The notes under the pieces are model-generated. The model ran no database searches and was not told where the DNA came from. It saw nothing but the letters and a program-made list of their open reading frames with translations. Shown in pieces: positions 17,388 to 26,583 of a stretch of DNA of 64,000 nt. How positions within the stretch are numbered: the first letter of the stretch is position 1; the number at the start of each line of letters is the position of its first letter. The DNA comes from Candidatus Mycobacterium wuenschmannii (GTDB lineage Bacteria; Actinomycetota; Actinomycetes; Mycobacteriales; Mycobacteriaceae), in the NCBI RefSeq assembly GCF_030252325.1, contig NZ_CP126981.1, positions 2,976,001 through 3,040,000 of the forward strand, read 5' to 3'. The position numbers were made by a program, and so were the translations under genes.

Positions 17388-17443
17388 GCCAAGAGAAAGT
17401 TACAATCTCAGACACGTCGTCCCGCGAGGGGGAGAGCACACCA

Positions 17444-18163
17444 ATGACACGGCGTTCTCCGGTACAGTCCAACCATGTTCTCCCCTCGCGGCAATCTTCT
17501 GAGCCGCCCGTGACCAGCCCCAGCGAAGAGCCGGCCTGGAAGCAGCGCGCCGTCGAGAGGTCGATCAAAACAGCAAAGCTGCGGGCCGCGCAGCGCGTCC
17601 AGCGCTTCCTCGACGCCGCGCAGTCGATCATCATCGAGAAGGGCAGCACGGACTTTACCGTCCAAGAGGTCGTCGATCGCTCTCGGCAGTCGCTGCGCAG
17701 CTTCTACCTGCAGTTCGACGGCAAACACGAACTCCTGCTGGCACTCTTCGAGGACGCGCTGAGTCGCTCATCGGACCAGATCCGCGCCGCGACGGCCAAC
17801 CACACCGACCCGATAGAGCGGCTGAAAGTCGCCGTCGAGCTGCTGTTCGAGGCCTCGCGACCCGACCCGACCGCCAAGCGCCCGCTGTTCACCGACTTTG
17901 CTCCGCGCCTGCTGGTGTCGCATCCAGAGGAAGTCAAGGTGGCACACGCGCCGCTGGTGACTTTGCTGACCGAACTGATGGAGGCCGCGTGCGACGCGGG
18001 TCAACTGCGTTCGGGCGTCAACCCGAAGCGGATGGCCGCGATGACCATGCAGACCGTCATGTTCATCGCACAGTCCAGCGGCGGGCCCGACGAGGCGACC
18101 GTTCACCCCATCACCGCGGACGAAGTATGGGACTTCTGCTCGCAAGGATTTGTCGGCGCCTAG
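17444..18163 (+). CDS. TetR-family regulator, candidate controller of the GAGAATA regulon
   Basis: The protein has 239 residues from the ATG at 17444, behind GAGGGGGAGAG. A hydrophilic N-terminal arm of about 45 residues comes before the helix-turn-helix (DFTVQEVVDRSRQSLRSFYL, then QFDGKHELLLALFEDAL), longer than is usual for TetR. The ligand domain follows and ends WDFCSQGFVGA. It is adjacent to the palindrome at 17373, and the same palindrome occurs at three other divergent promoters in the window, so I infer that it represses or activates those genes. The inducer is probably a CoA ester or the free substrate, but the sequence does not show this. Confidence 0.88.
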   Translation: MTRRSPVQSNHVLPSRQSSEPPVTSPSEEPAWKQRAVERSIKTAKLRAAQRVQRFLDAAQSIIIEKGSTDFTVQEVVDRSRQSLRSFYLQFDGKHELLLALFEDALSRSSDQIRAATANHTDPIERLKVAVELLFEASRPDPTAKRPLFTDFAPRLLVSHPEEVKVAHAPLVTLLTELMEAACDAGQLRSGVNPKRMAAMTMQTVMFIAQSSGGPDEATVHPITADEVWDFCSQGFVGA

Positions 18164-18202
18164 CCTTCGAGAATCCGCTTACCGGCCAGCGAGAATTTGA
18201 CT

Positions 18203-18208
18203 TACACT
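18203..18208 (+). promoter_or_regulatory. Candidate -10 element for leaderless tesB-like gene
   Basis: TACACT fits TANNNT and ends seven bases before the GTG at 18215. That makes transcription start on the GTG likely. No ribosome-binding site precedes either start candidate. Confidence 0.45.
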
Positions 18209-18214
18209 GACCGC

Positions 18215-19054
18215 GTGCTCGACCTCTGGGCCGACCTGCTCGGCTGCCTGGATCTGAATCGTGCGGGCCCTTCCGACGGCGCCGACGACGTCCTGGAATT
18301 CGATGCCGTCAGCCAAGAATTGGATTACCACCGAGTGTTCGGCGGGCAGTTGCTCGCGCAATTCGTCCGGGTCGCGACGCTGGCTTGCCCGGGGAAGTCG
18401 GTCAAGTCCTTTCACACGGTCTTCGCCCGAGAAGGACGCGCCGCCGAACCGGTTCACTACCAGTCGACCCGCCAGCACGAGGGCAGGTCGTTCGCCTCGC
18501 TGAGCATCACCGCGCGGCAGCCGCATGCCGTGCTGGCCAGTACCTCGGTCTCGCTCCACGCGAGTGAAGACGGCCCGGAAAACCAAGCCTGCGAACCGGT
18601 TTCGGCATTGCTGGACGAGAAGCATCGGATCGACCTCGACCTGATCCCGTGGGAGACCCGGAGCGCCGACGACCTCACGGCGACCACCACCGGCCCACCG
18701 AACTTCGAGGTGTGGATGCGCACGCCGGCTGCCGATGCCGACTTAGCGCCGGCCCTGACCGCCTACGCCACCGACCTCACGCTGATCGGCACTGCCCTGC
18801 GCCCCTTCGATGGCTTCAGCCATCGCGGCAACGGGACGCAGTTCACCTCCGCCGTCACCTCGCACACCGTGTGGTTCCACCGGCAGTTCCGCACCGATCG
18901 CTGGCTGCTGCTACGCCAGCACAGCCCGGTGCTCGCCCACGGCCGCTGCTTCGGCCGCGGCGACGTGCTGACCGCCGACGGCGTGCTGGTCGCCTCGTAC
19001 GCACAGGAGGCTTTGCTGCGCTTTCGCGGCGACCCCGAAAAGGTCGGCCCATGA
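18215..19054 (+). CDS. Acyl-CoA thioesterase II (TesB family)
   Basis: From the GTG at 18215 the product has 279 residues; a TTG at 18197 would add six. It has the double hot-dog layout of TesB: an N-terminal half with RVFGGQLLAQFVRVATLACPGKSVKSFHTVF and GRSFASLSITARQ, and a C-terminal half with WLLLRQHSPVLAHGRCFGRGDVLTADG and ASYAQEALLR. The enzyme hydrolyses acyl-CoA to the free acid and CoA, which would release trapped CoA or unload dead-end intermediates. It follows the TetR gene by 51 bases with its own probable promoter. Confidence 0.88.
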   Translation: MLDLWADLLGCLDLNRAGPSDGADDVLEFDAVSQELDYHRVFGGQLLAQFVRVATLACPGKSVKSFHTVFAREGRAAEPVHYQSTRQHEGRSFASLSITARQPHAVLASTSVSLHASEDGPENQACEPVSALLDEKHRIDLDLIPWETRSADDLTATTTGPPNFEVWMRTPAADADLAPALTAYATDLTLIGTALRPFDGFSHRGNGTQFTSAVTSHTVWFHRQFRTDRWLLLRQHSPVLAHGRCFGRGDVLTADGVLVASYAQEALLRFRGDPEKVGP

Positions 19055-19093
19055 CCCGAAAGTGTTCGCATATCGCACCACGAGGCCAATTCG

Positions 19094-19108
19094 GAGAAGC
19101 TCATTCTC
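19094..19108. promoter_or_regulatory. Weak GAGAATA-type site upstream of P450 gene
   Basis: GAGAAGCTCATTCTC keeps five-base arms and the 15-base length but differs from the consensus at three central positions. It lies about 125 bases before the P450 start. It could be a low-affinity operator; chance is also possible. Confidence 0.35.
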
Positions 19109-19232
19109 GCTATCAAAGAATGGTAGGTAGCGAAAACGGATCCCACGTTGACACCCGTAGCCGCCTGATGACAGAGTTGCCGCAGATTCTGAGCGCCATC
19201 ACCCATGCGCGCCCGGCGAGAGGCGAATCCCT

Positions 19233-20432
19233 GTGACAGTGACTGCACCCGACGGCGTCTATTACGACCCGTACGACGTGGAGATCAATGCCGACCCCTA
19301 CCTTGCATTCAAGGCGATTCGCGAAGAGGCGCCGCTGTACTACAACGAGCAACACGACTTCTACGCGCTGAGCCGATTTTCCGACGTCGACGACGCGCTT
19401 GTCGACCACTCGACCTTCAGCTCGTCCCGCGGCGCGATCATCGAGTTGATCAAGGCCAACATCGACATTCCGCCGGGCGTCATCATCTTCGAAGACCCGC
19501 CGATCCACGACGTCCACCGCAAGCTGTTGGCCCGCATGTTCACCCCGCGCAAGATCAACGCGCTGGAGCCCAAGATCCGCGAATTCTGCGCGCACAGTTT
19601 GGATCCCATCGGCAAGGGCGACGGCTTCGACTTCGTCGGTGATCTCGGCGCGCAGATGCCGATGAAGGTGATCGGCATGCTGCTCGGCGTTCCCGACGAG
19701 TATCAGGAAGCCGCGCGCGACCGAACGAACGACCAAATGCGCACCGAGGCAGGCAAACCCATGGACGCCTCCACCGCGATGGACAGCGGCGACTTCTTCG
19801 CCGAGTTCATCGACTGGCGTGCCGAACACCCCTCCGACGACATCATGACCGACCTGTTGAACGTCGAGTTCGTCGACGAGCAGGGCGTCACGCGGAAGCT
19901 GACCCGCGAGGAACTGCTGACCTACATCGCAGTGGTATCCGGCGCGGGCAACGAGACTACCACCAGGCTGATCGGTTGGGCCGGAAAGGTTTTGGCCGAG
20001 CATCCCGATCAGCGACGGGAACTGGTCGAGAACCCCGCCCTGGTCCCCGCGGCCATCGAGGAGCTGCTGCGCTTCGAGCCGCCGGCCCCACACGTGGCCC
20101 GGTACGTGACGCGCGACATCACCTACTACGGGCAGACCGTGCCCGAGGGCAGCGCGATGATGATGCTCATCGGCGCAGCCAACCGCGACCACCGCCAATT
20201 CCCGCCGGACGGCGACGTTTTCGACATCCACCGGGAACCTCGCCAGCACCTGTCCTTCAGCGTCGGCACCCACTACTGCCTGGGCTCGGCTCTTGCCCGG
20301 CTGGAGGGACGCATCGCGCTCGAGGAGATATTGAAGCGCTTCCCCGAATGGCAGGTCGACCTCAGCCGTGCCGCATTGTCTCCGACGTCCACCGTGCGTG
20401 GCTGGGACACGATGCCCGCGGTCATCGGTTGA
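19233..20432 (+). CDS. Cytochrome P450
   Basis: The protein has 399 residues from a GTG at 19233. The hallmarks are the I-helix oxygen-binding motif SGAGNETTTR, the ExxR of EELLRF, and the heme loop FSVGTHYCLGSALAR with the cysteine ligand. It is soluble, without a membrane anchor, as is usual for actinobacterial P450s. It would hydroxylate an unactivated carbon of the substrate. No ferredoxin is next to it, so an unlinked electron donor is needed; the nearest ferredoxin is at 31425. The mycofactocin-type SDR 30 bases downstream would naturally oxidise the alcohol formed. Confidence 0.95.
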   Translation: MTVTAPDGVYYDPYDVEINADPYLAFKAIREEAPLYYNEQHDFYALSRFSDVDDALVDHSTFSSSRGAIIELIKANIDIPPGVIIFEDPPIHDVHRKLLARMFTPRKINALEPKIREFCAHSLDPIGKGDGFDFVGDLGAQMPMKVIGMLLGVPDEYQEAARDRTNDQMRTEAGKPMDASTAMDSGDFFAEFIDWRAEHPSDDIMTDLLNVEFVDEQGVTRKLTREELLTYIAVVSGAGNETTTRLIGWAGKVLAEHPDQRRELVENPALVPAAIEELLRFEPPAPHVARYVTRDITYYGQTVPEGSAMMMLIGAANRDHRQFPPDGDVFDIHREPRQHLSFSVGTHYCLGSALARLEGRIALEEILKRFPEWQVDLSRAALSPTSTVRGWDTMPAVIG

Positions 20433-20462
20433 GCAATCACAAGTAAGGAAACGAGGGTAACG

Positions 20463-21302
20463 ATGGCGGGTCGCGTCGAAGGCAAGGTCGCGTTCATCAC
20501 TGGCGCGGCGCGCGGTCAGGGCCGTGCGCACGCGGTGCGGTTGGCGCAGGAGGGCGCCGACATCATCGCGGTCGACGTCTGTAAGAAGCTCGACACCGTG
20601 GATCTGATCGCCGCCTCGACGCCGGAGGACCTGGCCGAGACCGCGGACCTGGTCAAGGGGCACAACCGGCGGATCTACACCGCCGAGGTCGACGTCCGTG
20701 ACTACGACGCGCTCAAGAAGGCCGTCGACGCCGGTGTCGAACAACTCGGCAAGCTCGACATCATCGTCGCCAACGCCGGCATCGGCAACGGCGGCCAGAC
20801 GCTGGACAAGACCAGCGAGACTGACTGGACCGAGATGATCGACATCAACCTAGGCGGCGTGTGGAAGACCGTGAAAGCCGGTGTGCCACACCTTCTTGCG
20901 GGCGGTAACGGTGGCTCGATCATCCTCACCAGCTCGGTCGGTGGACTCAAGGCCTACCCGCACACCGGTCACTACGTTGCGGCCAAACACGGTGTGGTCG
21001 GCCTGATGCGGACCTTCGCCGTCGAGCTCGGCGCGCAGAACATCCGGGTCAACTCGGTGCACCCCACCAACGTCAACACCCCGCTGTTCATGAACGACGG
21101 CACCATGCGACTGTTCCGCCCCGACCTGGAGAATCCGGGCCCCGAAGACATGAAGGTCGTCGGCCAGCTGATGCACACCCTGCCGATCGGCTGGGTCGAG
21201 CCCGAGGACATCGCCAACGCGGTGCTGTTCCTGGCATCCGACGAGTCGCGTTACGTCACCGGTGTCACGCTGCCGATCGATGGCGGTAGCTGCCTGAAAT
21301 AG
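20463..21302 (+). CDS. Mycofactocin-coupled SDR-family oxidoreductase
   Basis: The 279-residue product has the SDR core (AFITGAARGQGRAHAVRLAQ, VANAGIGNG, HYVAAKHGVVGLM, GVTLPIDGGSC) plus the long insertion after the second strand (VDVCKKLDTVDLIAASTPED) that marks the mycofactocin-associated subfamily, which holds its nicotinamide cofactor without exchange. Such enzymes pass hydride to the peptide-derived redox cofactor mycofactocin. The gene has GGAAACGAGGG upstream and follows the P450, so it likely oxidises the hydroxylated P450 product. The mycofactocin biosynthetic genes are not in the window. Confidence 0.9.
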   Translation: MAGRVEGKVAFITGAARGQGRAHAVRLAQEGADIIAVDVCKKLDTVDLIAASTPEDLAETADLVKGHNRRIYTAEVDVRDYDALKKAVDAGVEQLGKLDIIVANAGIGNGGQTLDKTSETDWTEMIDINLGGVWKTVKAGVPHLLAGGNGGSIILTSSVGGLKAYPHTGHYVAAKHGVVGLMRTFAVELGAQNIRVNSVHPTNVNTPLFMNDGTMRLFRPDLENPGPEDMKVVGQLMHTLPIGWVEPEDIANAVLFLASDESRYVTGVTLPIDGGSCLK

Positions 21303-21311
21303 CCGTCCACC

Positions 21312-22385
21312 GTGACACTTTCGGAGTTGTCGATCCCCGGTGGGTGGGACGAGATCACCCCGGCGTGGATGACCGATGCCCTGCGGGGTGAGCACCCCGA
21401 TGCCGTGGTCAGCGGCGTCGAGGTGGTGCTGCGCGACGACGGCACCAACCGGCGCGCCCGGCTCGGCCTCACGTATTCGGCCGGTACCGGACCGGCGACG
21501 GTGTTCGCGAAGGCCGTCGATCCGGCCCACGCCGAACTGGTCGCACTGACCAGTGGGCTGTATCACGAGCCGAGGCTCTTCAACTCGGGAGTCGTTCTGC
21601 CACTTGATCATCCGGCCGTATACACCGCAATCATCGACGAAGGGCACTCCGACTTCCTGATGATCATGGAGGACGTGGTGGCCCGCGGCGCCGACCCCCG
21701 CGACTCCACCCGGCCGTTGACGATCGACCAGGCGGCCAGCGGCGCCCGTGGTCTGGCGAAACTGCACAGCGCGTTCTGGGGCGAACGGACCTCGGGTAAC
21801 GCGGCGCTCGACTGGCTCGAGCCGTTCGTCGCCTTCGAGGGTCTGCAGTACGCGCCGTTGGAAATCGCCCACGAACGAATGGGTGATTCGGTCCCCGCCG
21901 AGATCCCGGCGATGACGGGCGCCGAGTTGTTCGTTGACATCTGGGCCCGCTATATCCGAACGCTGACCGAGTCGCCGCAGACACTGCTGCACGGCGATCC
22001 ACACATCGGCAATACCTACGTGCTGCCGGACGACACCGTCGGATTTCTCGACTGGCAGATGGCACGCCGGGGCAACTTCTCTCTCGACCTCGGCTACTTC
22101 CTGCAGGGCGCGTTGACCATCGAGGACCGCCGTGCGGGTGAACGTGACCTGGTCGAGGAGTACCGGGGTGCGCTGGACCTGCCGGCCGACGAGAAGCCGA
22201 GCGCCGACGAGGTGTGGCTGCGCTATCGCGCGTCGGTCGCGCACGGCCTGGCGATCTGGGTCGCGACGCTCAGCGGCGGCGACGCCTGGCAGGGCGCGGA
22301 CATCTGTCTCGCATTGACGCAGCGCTACGCCGCAGCGTTCGTCGACCTGGACACCCGCGCGGCGCTGGACGCCATCGCCGACTAG
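21312..22385 (+). CDS. Phosphotransferase (APH/choline-kinase-like) family protein
   Basis: The protein has 357 residues from the GTG at 21312. It shows the kinase-fold motifs of the aminoglycoside/choline phosphotransferase family: LLHGDPHIGNTY (catalytic loop with the aspartate and asparagine) and VGFLDWQMARRG (metal-binding aspartate), with an acidic-residue helix ALTIEDRRAGE after it. It should phosphorylate an alcohol. In actinobacterial catabolic clusters such proteins occur next to SDRs and acyl-CoA dehydrogenases; the substrate is not known. It is nine bases after the mycofactocin-type SDR. An antibiotic-resistance role is not supported by this context. Confidence 0.85.
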   Translation: MTLSELSIPGGWDEITPAWMTDALRGEHPDAVVSGVEVVLRDDGTNRRARLGLTYSAGTGPATVFAKAVDPAHAELVALTSGLYHEPRLFNSGVVLPLDHPAVYTAIIDEGHSDFLMIMEDVVARGADPRDSTRPLTIDQAASGARGLAKLHSAFWGERTSGNAALDWLEPFVAFEGLQYAPLEIAHERMGDSVPAEIPAMTGAELFVDIWARYIRTLTESPQTLLHGDPHIGNTYVLPDDTVGFLDWQMARRGNFSLDLGYFLQGALTIEDRRAGERDLVEEYRGALDLPADEKPSADEVWLRYRASVAHGLAIWVATLSGGDAWQGADICLALTQRYAAAFVDLDTRAALDAIAD

Positions 22386-22393
22386 CCGGGTGC

Positions 22394-22399
22394 TACCGT
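22394..22399 (+). promoter_or_regulatory. Candidate -10 element for leaderless SDR gene
   Basis: TACCGT fits TANNNT and ends seven bases before the ATG at 22406. There is no purine-rich ribosome-binding site before that ATG. A separate leaderless transcript is therefore plausible although the gene also follows closely on the phosphotransferase gene. Confidence 0.4.
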
Positions 22400-22405
22400 C
22401 GCGCC

Positions 22406-23230
22406 ATGACTGGGATTCAAGGGCATTTCAAGGGGAAAAGTGCCGTCATCACCGGCGGAGCGAGCGGCATCGGGCTAGCGACTGCAACTGAATTGGCAAC
22501 GCGCGGCGCACGTCTCGTGCTGGCCGACGTCGACAAGCCGGCGCTGGAGCAGGCCGTCACGCATCTGCAGGGCCAGGGGTTCGACGCGCACGGGGTGATG
22601 TGCGATGTGCGCTCACTCGACGAGGTGAACCACCTGGCCGACGAGGCTTTCCGGCTACTCGGTCAGGTCGATGTGGTGTTCAGCAACGCCGGCATCGTGG
22701 TGGCCGGCCCGATCGCACAGATGACCCACGAGGACTGGCACTGGGTGATCGACATCGACCTGTGGGGCTCGATCCACGCCGTCGAGGCGTTCCTGCCCCG
22801 GCTGATCGAGCAGGACAAGGGCGGCCACATCGCCTTCACCGCATCGTTCGCCGGCCTGATGCCGAACGTCGGCCTCGGCGCGTACAGCGTCGCCAAGTAC
22901 GGCGTCGTCGGCCTGGCCGAGAACCTGGCCCGTGAGGTCAAAGACAACGGCATCGGGGTATCGGTGCTGTGCCCGATGGTCGTCGAGACCAAGCTGGTGT
23001 CGAACTCGGAACGCATCATGGGCGCCGACTACGGATTGGCGTCGTCGAGCGCCCCGGCACAACCGGACACGTTGAACGTCGACGATGTGGCCCGCCTGAC
23101 GGTCGACGCGATCGCGGCCAACCGCCTTTACGTACTGCCGCATTCGGCGGCACGCAGATCGATCCGCAAGCGGTTCGACCGCATCGACCAGACATTCGAC
23201 GAGCAGGTCAACGACGGCTGGAGCCACTGA
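22406..23230 (+). CDS. Short-chain dehydrogenase/reductase (SDR)
   Basis: The protein has 274 residues from the ATG at 22406. It contains AVITGGASGIGLATATELA, a DV pair for the adenosine (MCDVRSLDE), FSNAGIVVAGP, and the active-site YSVAK in GLGAYSVAKYGVVGLAENL. It lacks the usual DGG end and instead finishes with a basic helix RRSIRKRFDRIDQTF, as in several mycobacterial SDRs acting on lipids or terpenes. It ends one base before the convergent CaiB-type gene. Confidence 0.9.
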   Translation: MTGIQGHFKGKSAVITGGASGIGLATATELATRGARLVLADVDKPALEQAVTHLQGQGFDAHGVMCDVRSLDEVNHLADEAFRLLGQVDVVFSNAGIVVAGPIAQMTHEDWHWVIDIDLWGSIHAVEAFLPRLIEQDKGGHIAFTASFAGLMPNVGLGAYSVAKYGVVGLAENLAREVKDNGIGVSVLCPMVVETKLVSNSERIMGADYGLASSSAPAQPDTLNVDDVARLTVDAIAANRLYVLPHSAARRSIRKRFDRIDQTFDEQVNDGWSH

Positions 23231-25624
23231 CTATTTGGTCGCGGCCTTTCGTGCACCGCCGGGCGCGTGGCCGATCACACCGTCGGCCTCCAGGTCGGCG
23301 ATTTCGGCTGGGCTGAGCCCGATTTCGGCCAGCAACTCGTGATTGTGCTGGCCCAGCAAAGGCGCCGGGTGGGCGTGGAACCGGTCCGGCCCGGCCGAGA
23401 ATCGCACGGGCATGGTGCTGTGCGGCGCGGTGTCGTTGACGGGGTGGCCGACGTCCTCGAAGAATCCGCGGGCGTGCAGTTGCGGGATCTCGGTCTGGCG
23501 GTGTGGCTGCATCACCTTGGCGACGGGCACACCGGCATCCCAGAGCAGCGCCACGATCTCGTCGCTGCTCTTGTCCGCGCACCACTCGCTGAGGTGCTCG
23601 TCGATCAGGTCGTGTGCGCCGCGGCGGCCGTCCGCCGTCGACAGCGCGGCATCCCGCGTCCACGGGGGCGAGCCCAATGCCGCGCTGAGTCCGGCCCACT
23701 GTCGATCGTCGGCGACCGCGATCGCGACCCAGCTGTCGAGGCGACCGAATTCGTCGATATCCGCACTGCGGTAGATATTTTGGGGTGCCGCGGATGGTCC
23801 GCGGTTGCCCGCGCGTTGCAGCAGTGCTCCGTATGCGGAGTATTCGATGACCTGTTCGGCGGCGATGTTGAGCGCCGCGTCGATCATCGCGGCCTCGATC
23901 ATCACGCCCTGCCCGGTGGTACGCCGATGCTCCAGCGCCAGCAGCAAGGCGTTGGCGGCATGGATACCCGCGTTGGGGTCGCCGATCGAATATGGCTCGT
24001 AGGGGTTGCGATCGGGGTAACCGGTCAGCCAGCTCACCCCGGACGCGGCCTCGATCACGTAGGCGAATGCCGGGTTGTCGCGCCAGGGTCCGTCCAGCCC
24101 GAACCCGGGCATGCGCAGCAGGATCGCGTCCTGCCGAATCTGCTGTATCGCGTCGAAGTCGAGGCCGATCTGGTCGAGCACCCGTGGCGTGAAGTTCTCG
24201 GCAATCACATCGGCGGTTGCGATCAAGCGGCGCAACAGCTCTCGGCCCGCATCGGTTTGCAGGTCGAGAGTGATGCCCTTCTTGTTGGTGTTCAGCGCGG
24301 AGAAGATCGGCGACTTCTCCCACCAGCGATCCTCGGTGACCGGGATACCGGCGATCAACCGGGTGCCGTCCGGCTTGCGGGTGGACTCGACGTGGATCAC
24401 CTCGGCGCCGAGCATCGCCAGGAAATGTGTGCAACTCGGTCCGGCCCAGAAGGTCGTCAGGTCGAGAATGCGAATTCCGCTGAGCGGCAGACTCTCTGTT
24501 GGCGTGACCGACCGACGCTCGGGGACGGTCACCGGTGCCTGCCGGTACCGCTCGGTGTGCTCACCGAGGCCCGGGGCGGGTTTCGGGGCGACCAGGGTCG
24601 CCGGATGCGTGCGGTAGGGCGGGCCAGGTTGGCTGAACCCGTCGCGGGGATTGGCGACGAACGATCCGCGATGCTGGAACTGTTCCAACCCGGTGATGTT
24701 GGCGCCGTTGGCAACCGGCGCGTTGGGGATCCGGAAGGCGGTGGCGAGGTCGCGGATGTCGTCGGAGTTCTCGCCCTCGAACCAGGCGTAGATCTCGGCG
24801 GCCTTCTGGTTGGCCATCTCGGTGATCGACAGTGGCGAGTCCTCATCGATCCAGTCCTGCCGGCCGATCATCGCGCAGAGATCGAACCACTGCTGGGCGG
24901 TGCCGCAACCGACGTCGACCAAACCGTCCTTGGTGCAGGCGATTCCGGGGATGGTGAGCTTGCGGGCGTCGCGCCACGGACGGCCGAGCATCTCGAAGAA
25001 CGTCACCGGATAGTAGGTGAGCCCCAGAATGTGCGCCTCGAGCATCGACAGATCCAGCAGTTCGCCCGCACCCGTCCGCAGTTGCCGCATCCGAGAGGCG
25101 AGCGTGGCGGCGCTGGCGTAAGCGCCGGCGAGGTAGTCGCCGACCTGTCCACCGACGAATACCGGTGCGCGATCCGCGGATCCACGCCCCAGTCCGACGA
25201 TGCCGCCGGACCAGGCCTGCAGGGTGAACTCAGTCGCGGGCCGATCGCTCCACGGGCCTGTCAGCCCGAACGGGGTGATCGACGTGACCACGAGGTGCGG
25301 ATGCGACTCGCGCAGTACTGCCGGTGTGAAGGTTTCGGCCGCCGTCGGCCCGTGGGACCACACCGCCGCGTCCGCGGCGGCCAGCAACTCGTGGATCAAG
25401 TCGGCATCGGCCACCACACTGTGCTTGCCGCCGGCGAGGAACTGGAACAACGCTCCGTCCCCGTCGACGCGTGCGCCAGAGGCCGACCATCTCCGCAGCG
25501 GATCACCCTGGGGCGACTCGACTTTGATCACGCGCGCGCCGCCATCGGCCAGCAACTTGGTGCAGTATGCGCCCGCTATCCCGGTGGAGAGTTCGACGAC
25601 GGTGTAGCCATCCAGCGCCGCCAC
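23231..25624 (-). CDS. Double-length CaiB/BaiF-family CoA-transferase (two fused domains)
   Basis: The protein of 797 residues is two CaiB modules in one chain. Module one spans about residues 1-350 (VVELSTGIAGAYCTKLLADGG, ARVIKVESPQGDPL, GLGEHTERYR). Module two spans about 380-785 (IRILDLTTFWAGPSCTHFLA, GAEVIHVES, LLGQHNHELLAEIG). CoA-transferases of this class are interlocked dimers, so a fusion gives a fixed heterodimer. The second half has the fuller set of motifs and is probably the catalytic part. It is the last gene of a leftward operon, three bases after the crotonase. Confidence 0.9.
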   Translation of the reverse strand: MAALDGYTVVELSTGIAGAYCTKLLADGGARVIKVESPQGDPLRRWSASGARVDGDGALFQFLAGGKHSVVADADLIHELLAAADAAVWSHGPTAAETFTPAVLRESHPHLVVTSITPFGLTGPWSDRPATEFTLQAWSGGIVGLGRGSADRAPVFVGGQVGDYLAGAYASAATLASRMRQLRTGAGELLDLSMLEAHILGLTYYPVTFFEMLGRPWRDARKLTIPGIACTKDGLVDVGCGTAQQWFDLCAMIGRQDWIDEDSPLSITEMANQKAAEIYAWFEGENSDDIRDLATAFRIPNAPVANGANITGLEQFQHRGSFVANPRDGFSQPGPPYRTHPATLVAPKPAPGLGEHTERYRQAPVTVPERRSVTPTESLPLSGIRILDLTTFWAGPSCTHFLAMLGAEVIHVESTRKPDGTRLIAGIPVTEDRWWEKSPIFSALNTNKKGITLDLQTDAGRELLRRLIATADVIAENFTPRVLDQIGLDFDAIQQIRQDAILLRMPGFGLDGPWRDNPAFAYVIEAASGVSWLTGYPDRNPYEPYSIGDPNAGIHAANALLLALEHRRTTGQGVMIEAAMIDAALNIAAEQVIEYSAYGALLQRAGNRGPSAAPQNIYRSADIDEFGRLDSWVAIAVADDRQWAGLSAALGSPPWTRDAALSTADGRRGAHDLIDEHLSEWCADKSSDEIVALLWDAGVPVAKVMQPHRQTEIPQLHARGFFEDVGHPVNDTAPHSTMPVRFSAGPDRFHAHPAPLLGQHNHELLAEIGLSPAEIADLEADGVIGHAPGGARKAATK

Positions 25625-25627
25625 GGC

Positions 25628-26581
25628 TCAGTCCTTCTTCGCCCGGCCGGACTTGCTCAACCGGAAGTCGGGCGGAAACTTGGCGTCGTTGTCGCGCACC
25701 GAGTCGGCAAGACCGCTGTCGATGGCGTCGCCGAGCATCATGTCGTCGCCGTCGGGCCGTACCGCGCTGCCCATCGACTCGAAGAGCGCAGTGAGCATGC
25801 TGCCCATGTACTCCCCCTGGTGCTGCTTCACCATCTCGAAGAAGGCCTTCTGCATGAAGATGGTGTCGGTCGGGCGATTACGGGCACACGAGTTCGCGTA
25901 CTTGTCGACCTCGGCCTCGAGACGCTCGCGCGGCACGACCTTGTTCAAGAAATTGCACTGGAACATCTCTTCGGCGGTGAACGGTCGTCCGGTGAAGACC
26001 ATCTCCTGGAATTTGCGCAATCCCATCGTCTGCACCCAGGTCCACATCCGCGGGCCCCAGCCGTAGTACCGAAATGAGGGGTGGCCGAAAAGCGTATCCT
26101 CACTCGCGATCACCAGGTCGGCGTCGGCGGCCTGATAGAAGTGCCAGCCGTAGCAGTAGCCCTTGGCCTCGACGATGCTGATCTTCTTGAATTCCTGAAG
26201 CGAACGGTTGCCCGCTTGCGAATTCGCATACCAGGAGCCGATGGTCGCGCCGTGCCGGAACGATCCCTTCGGCGGATACCTGACGTCCTCGTCGGCGATT
26301 TTCAGCTCAGCCAGCCGGAACGCGGGTGAGTCAGCACTCTCCATCACCTCGGGAAGGTCTGCCCCACTGCCGAAGTCGTCGCCCACGCCACGGATGACCA
26401 CGACCCGGACATCGTCGTCGACGTTCGCGCCGTGCAGCAGTTCGGCGTAGCGCAGCCGGGCCGCGGTGGTGGGCGCGTTGAGGAACTCGGGGCGGTTGAA
26501 GGTGATCGTGGCGATCTTGGTCGTCGGGTCCTTGGCGTAGAGGATGATCTCTTCGGCCGACGGACGTTCGCCTGCCGACAT
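25628..26581 (-). CDS. Crotonase-family protein lacking the usual catalytic glutamates
   Basis: The protein of 317 residues is longer than standard crotonases because of an insert in the middle (YPPKGSFRHGATIGSWYANS). The crotonase core is visible: IATITFNRPEFLNAP, VRGV-like GVGDDFGSGADLPEV, AKGYCYGWHFYQAADADLVIAS and FGHPSFRYYGWGP. At the two positions where hydratases have glutamate there is none; PS replaces PE in the second motif. It may act as an isomerase, hydrolase or decarboxylase instead of a hydratase. It lies between the double CaiB protein and the M24 pair in one operon. Confidence 0.85.
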   Translation of the reverse strand: MSAGERPSAEEIILYAKDPTTKIATITFNRPEFLNAPTTAARLRYAELLHGANVDDDVRVVVIRGVGDDFGSGADLPEVMESADSPAFRLAELKIADEDVRYPPKGSFRHGATIGSWYANSQAGNRSLQEFKKISIVEAKGYCYGWHFYQAADADLVIASEDTLFGHPSFRYYGWGPRMWTWVQTMGLRKFQEMVFTGRPFTAEEMFQCNFLNKVVPRERLEAEVDKYANSCARNRPTDTIFMQKAFFEMVKQHQGEYMGSMLTALFESMGSAVRPDGDDMMLGDAIDSGLADSVRDNDAKFPPDFRLSKSGRAKKD

Positions 26582-26583
26582 GA

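Noticed and set aside
19148..19153. TTGACA as a -35 for the P450 gene
   Set aside because: No TANNNT element is found at the right distance downstream.
21312..22385. Aminoglycoside resistance phosphotransferase
   Set aside because: The fold is shared, but the context is catabolic and the family is broad.
23267..26077. Very long open frame (over 900 codons) antiparallel to the CaiB and crotonase genes
   Set aside because: It is rich in Arg, Gly and Val with no domain, and is the mirror of real genes in a high-GC genome.
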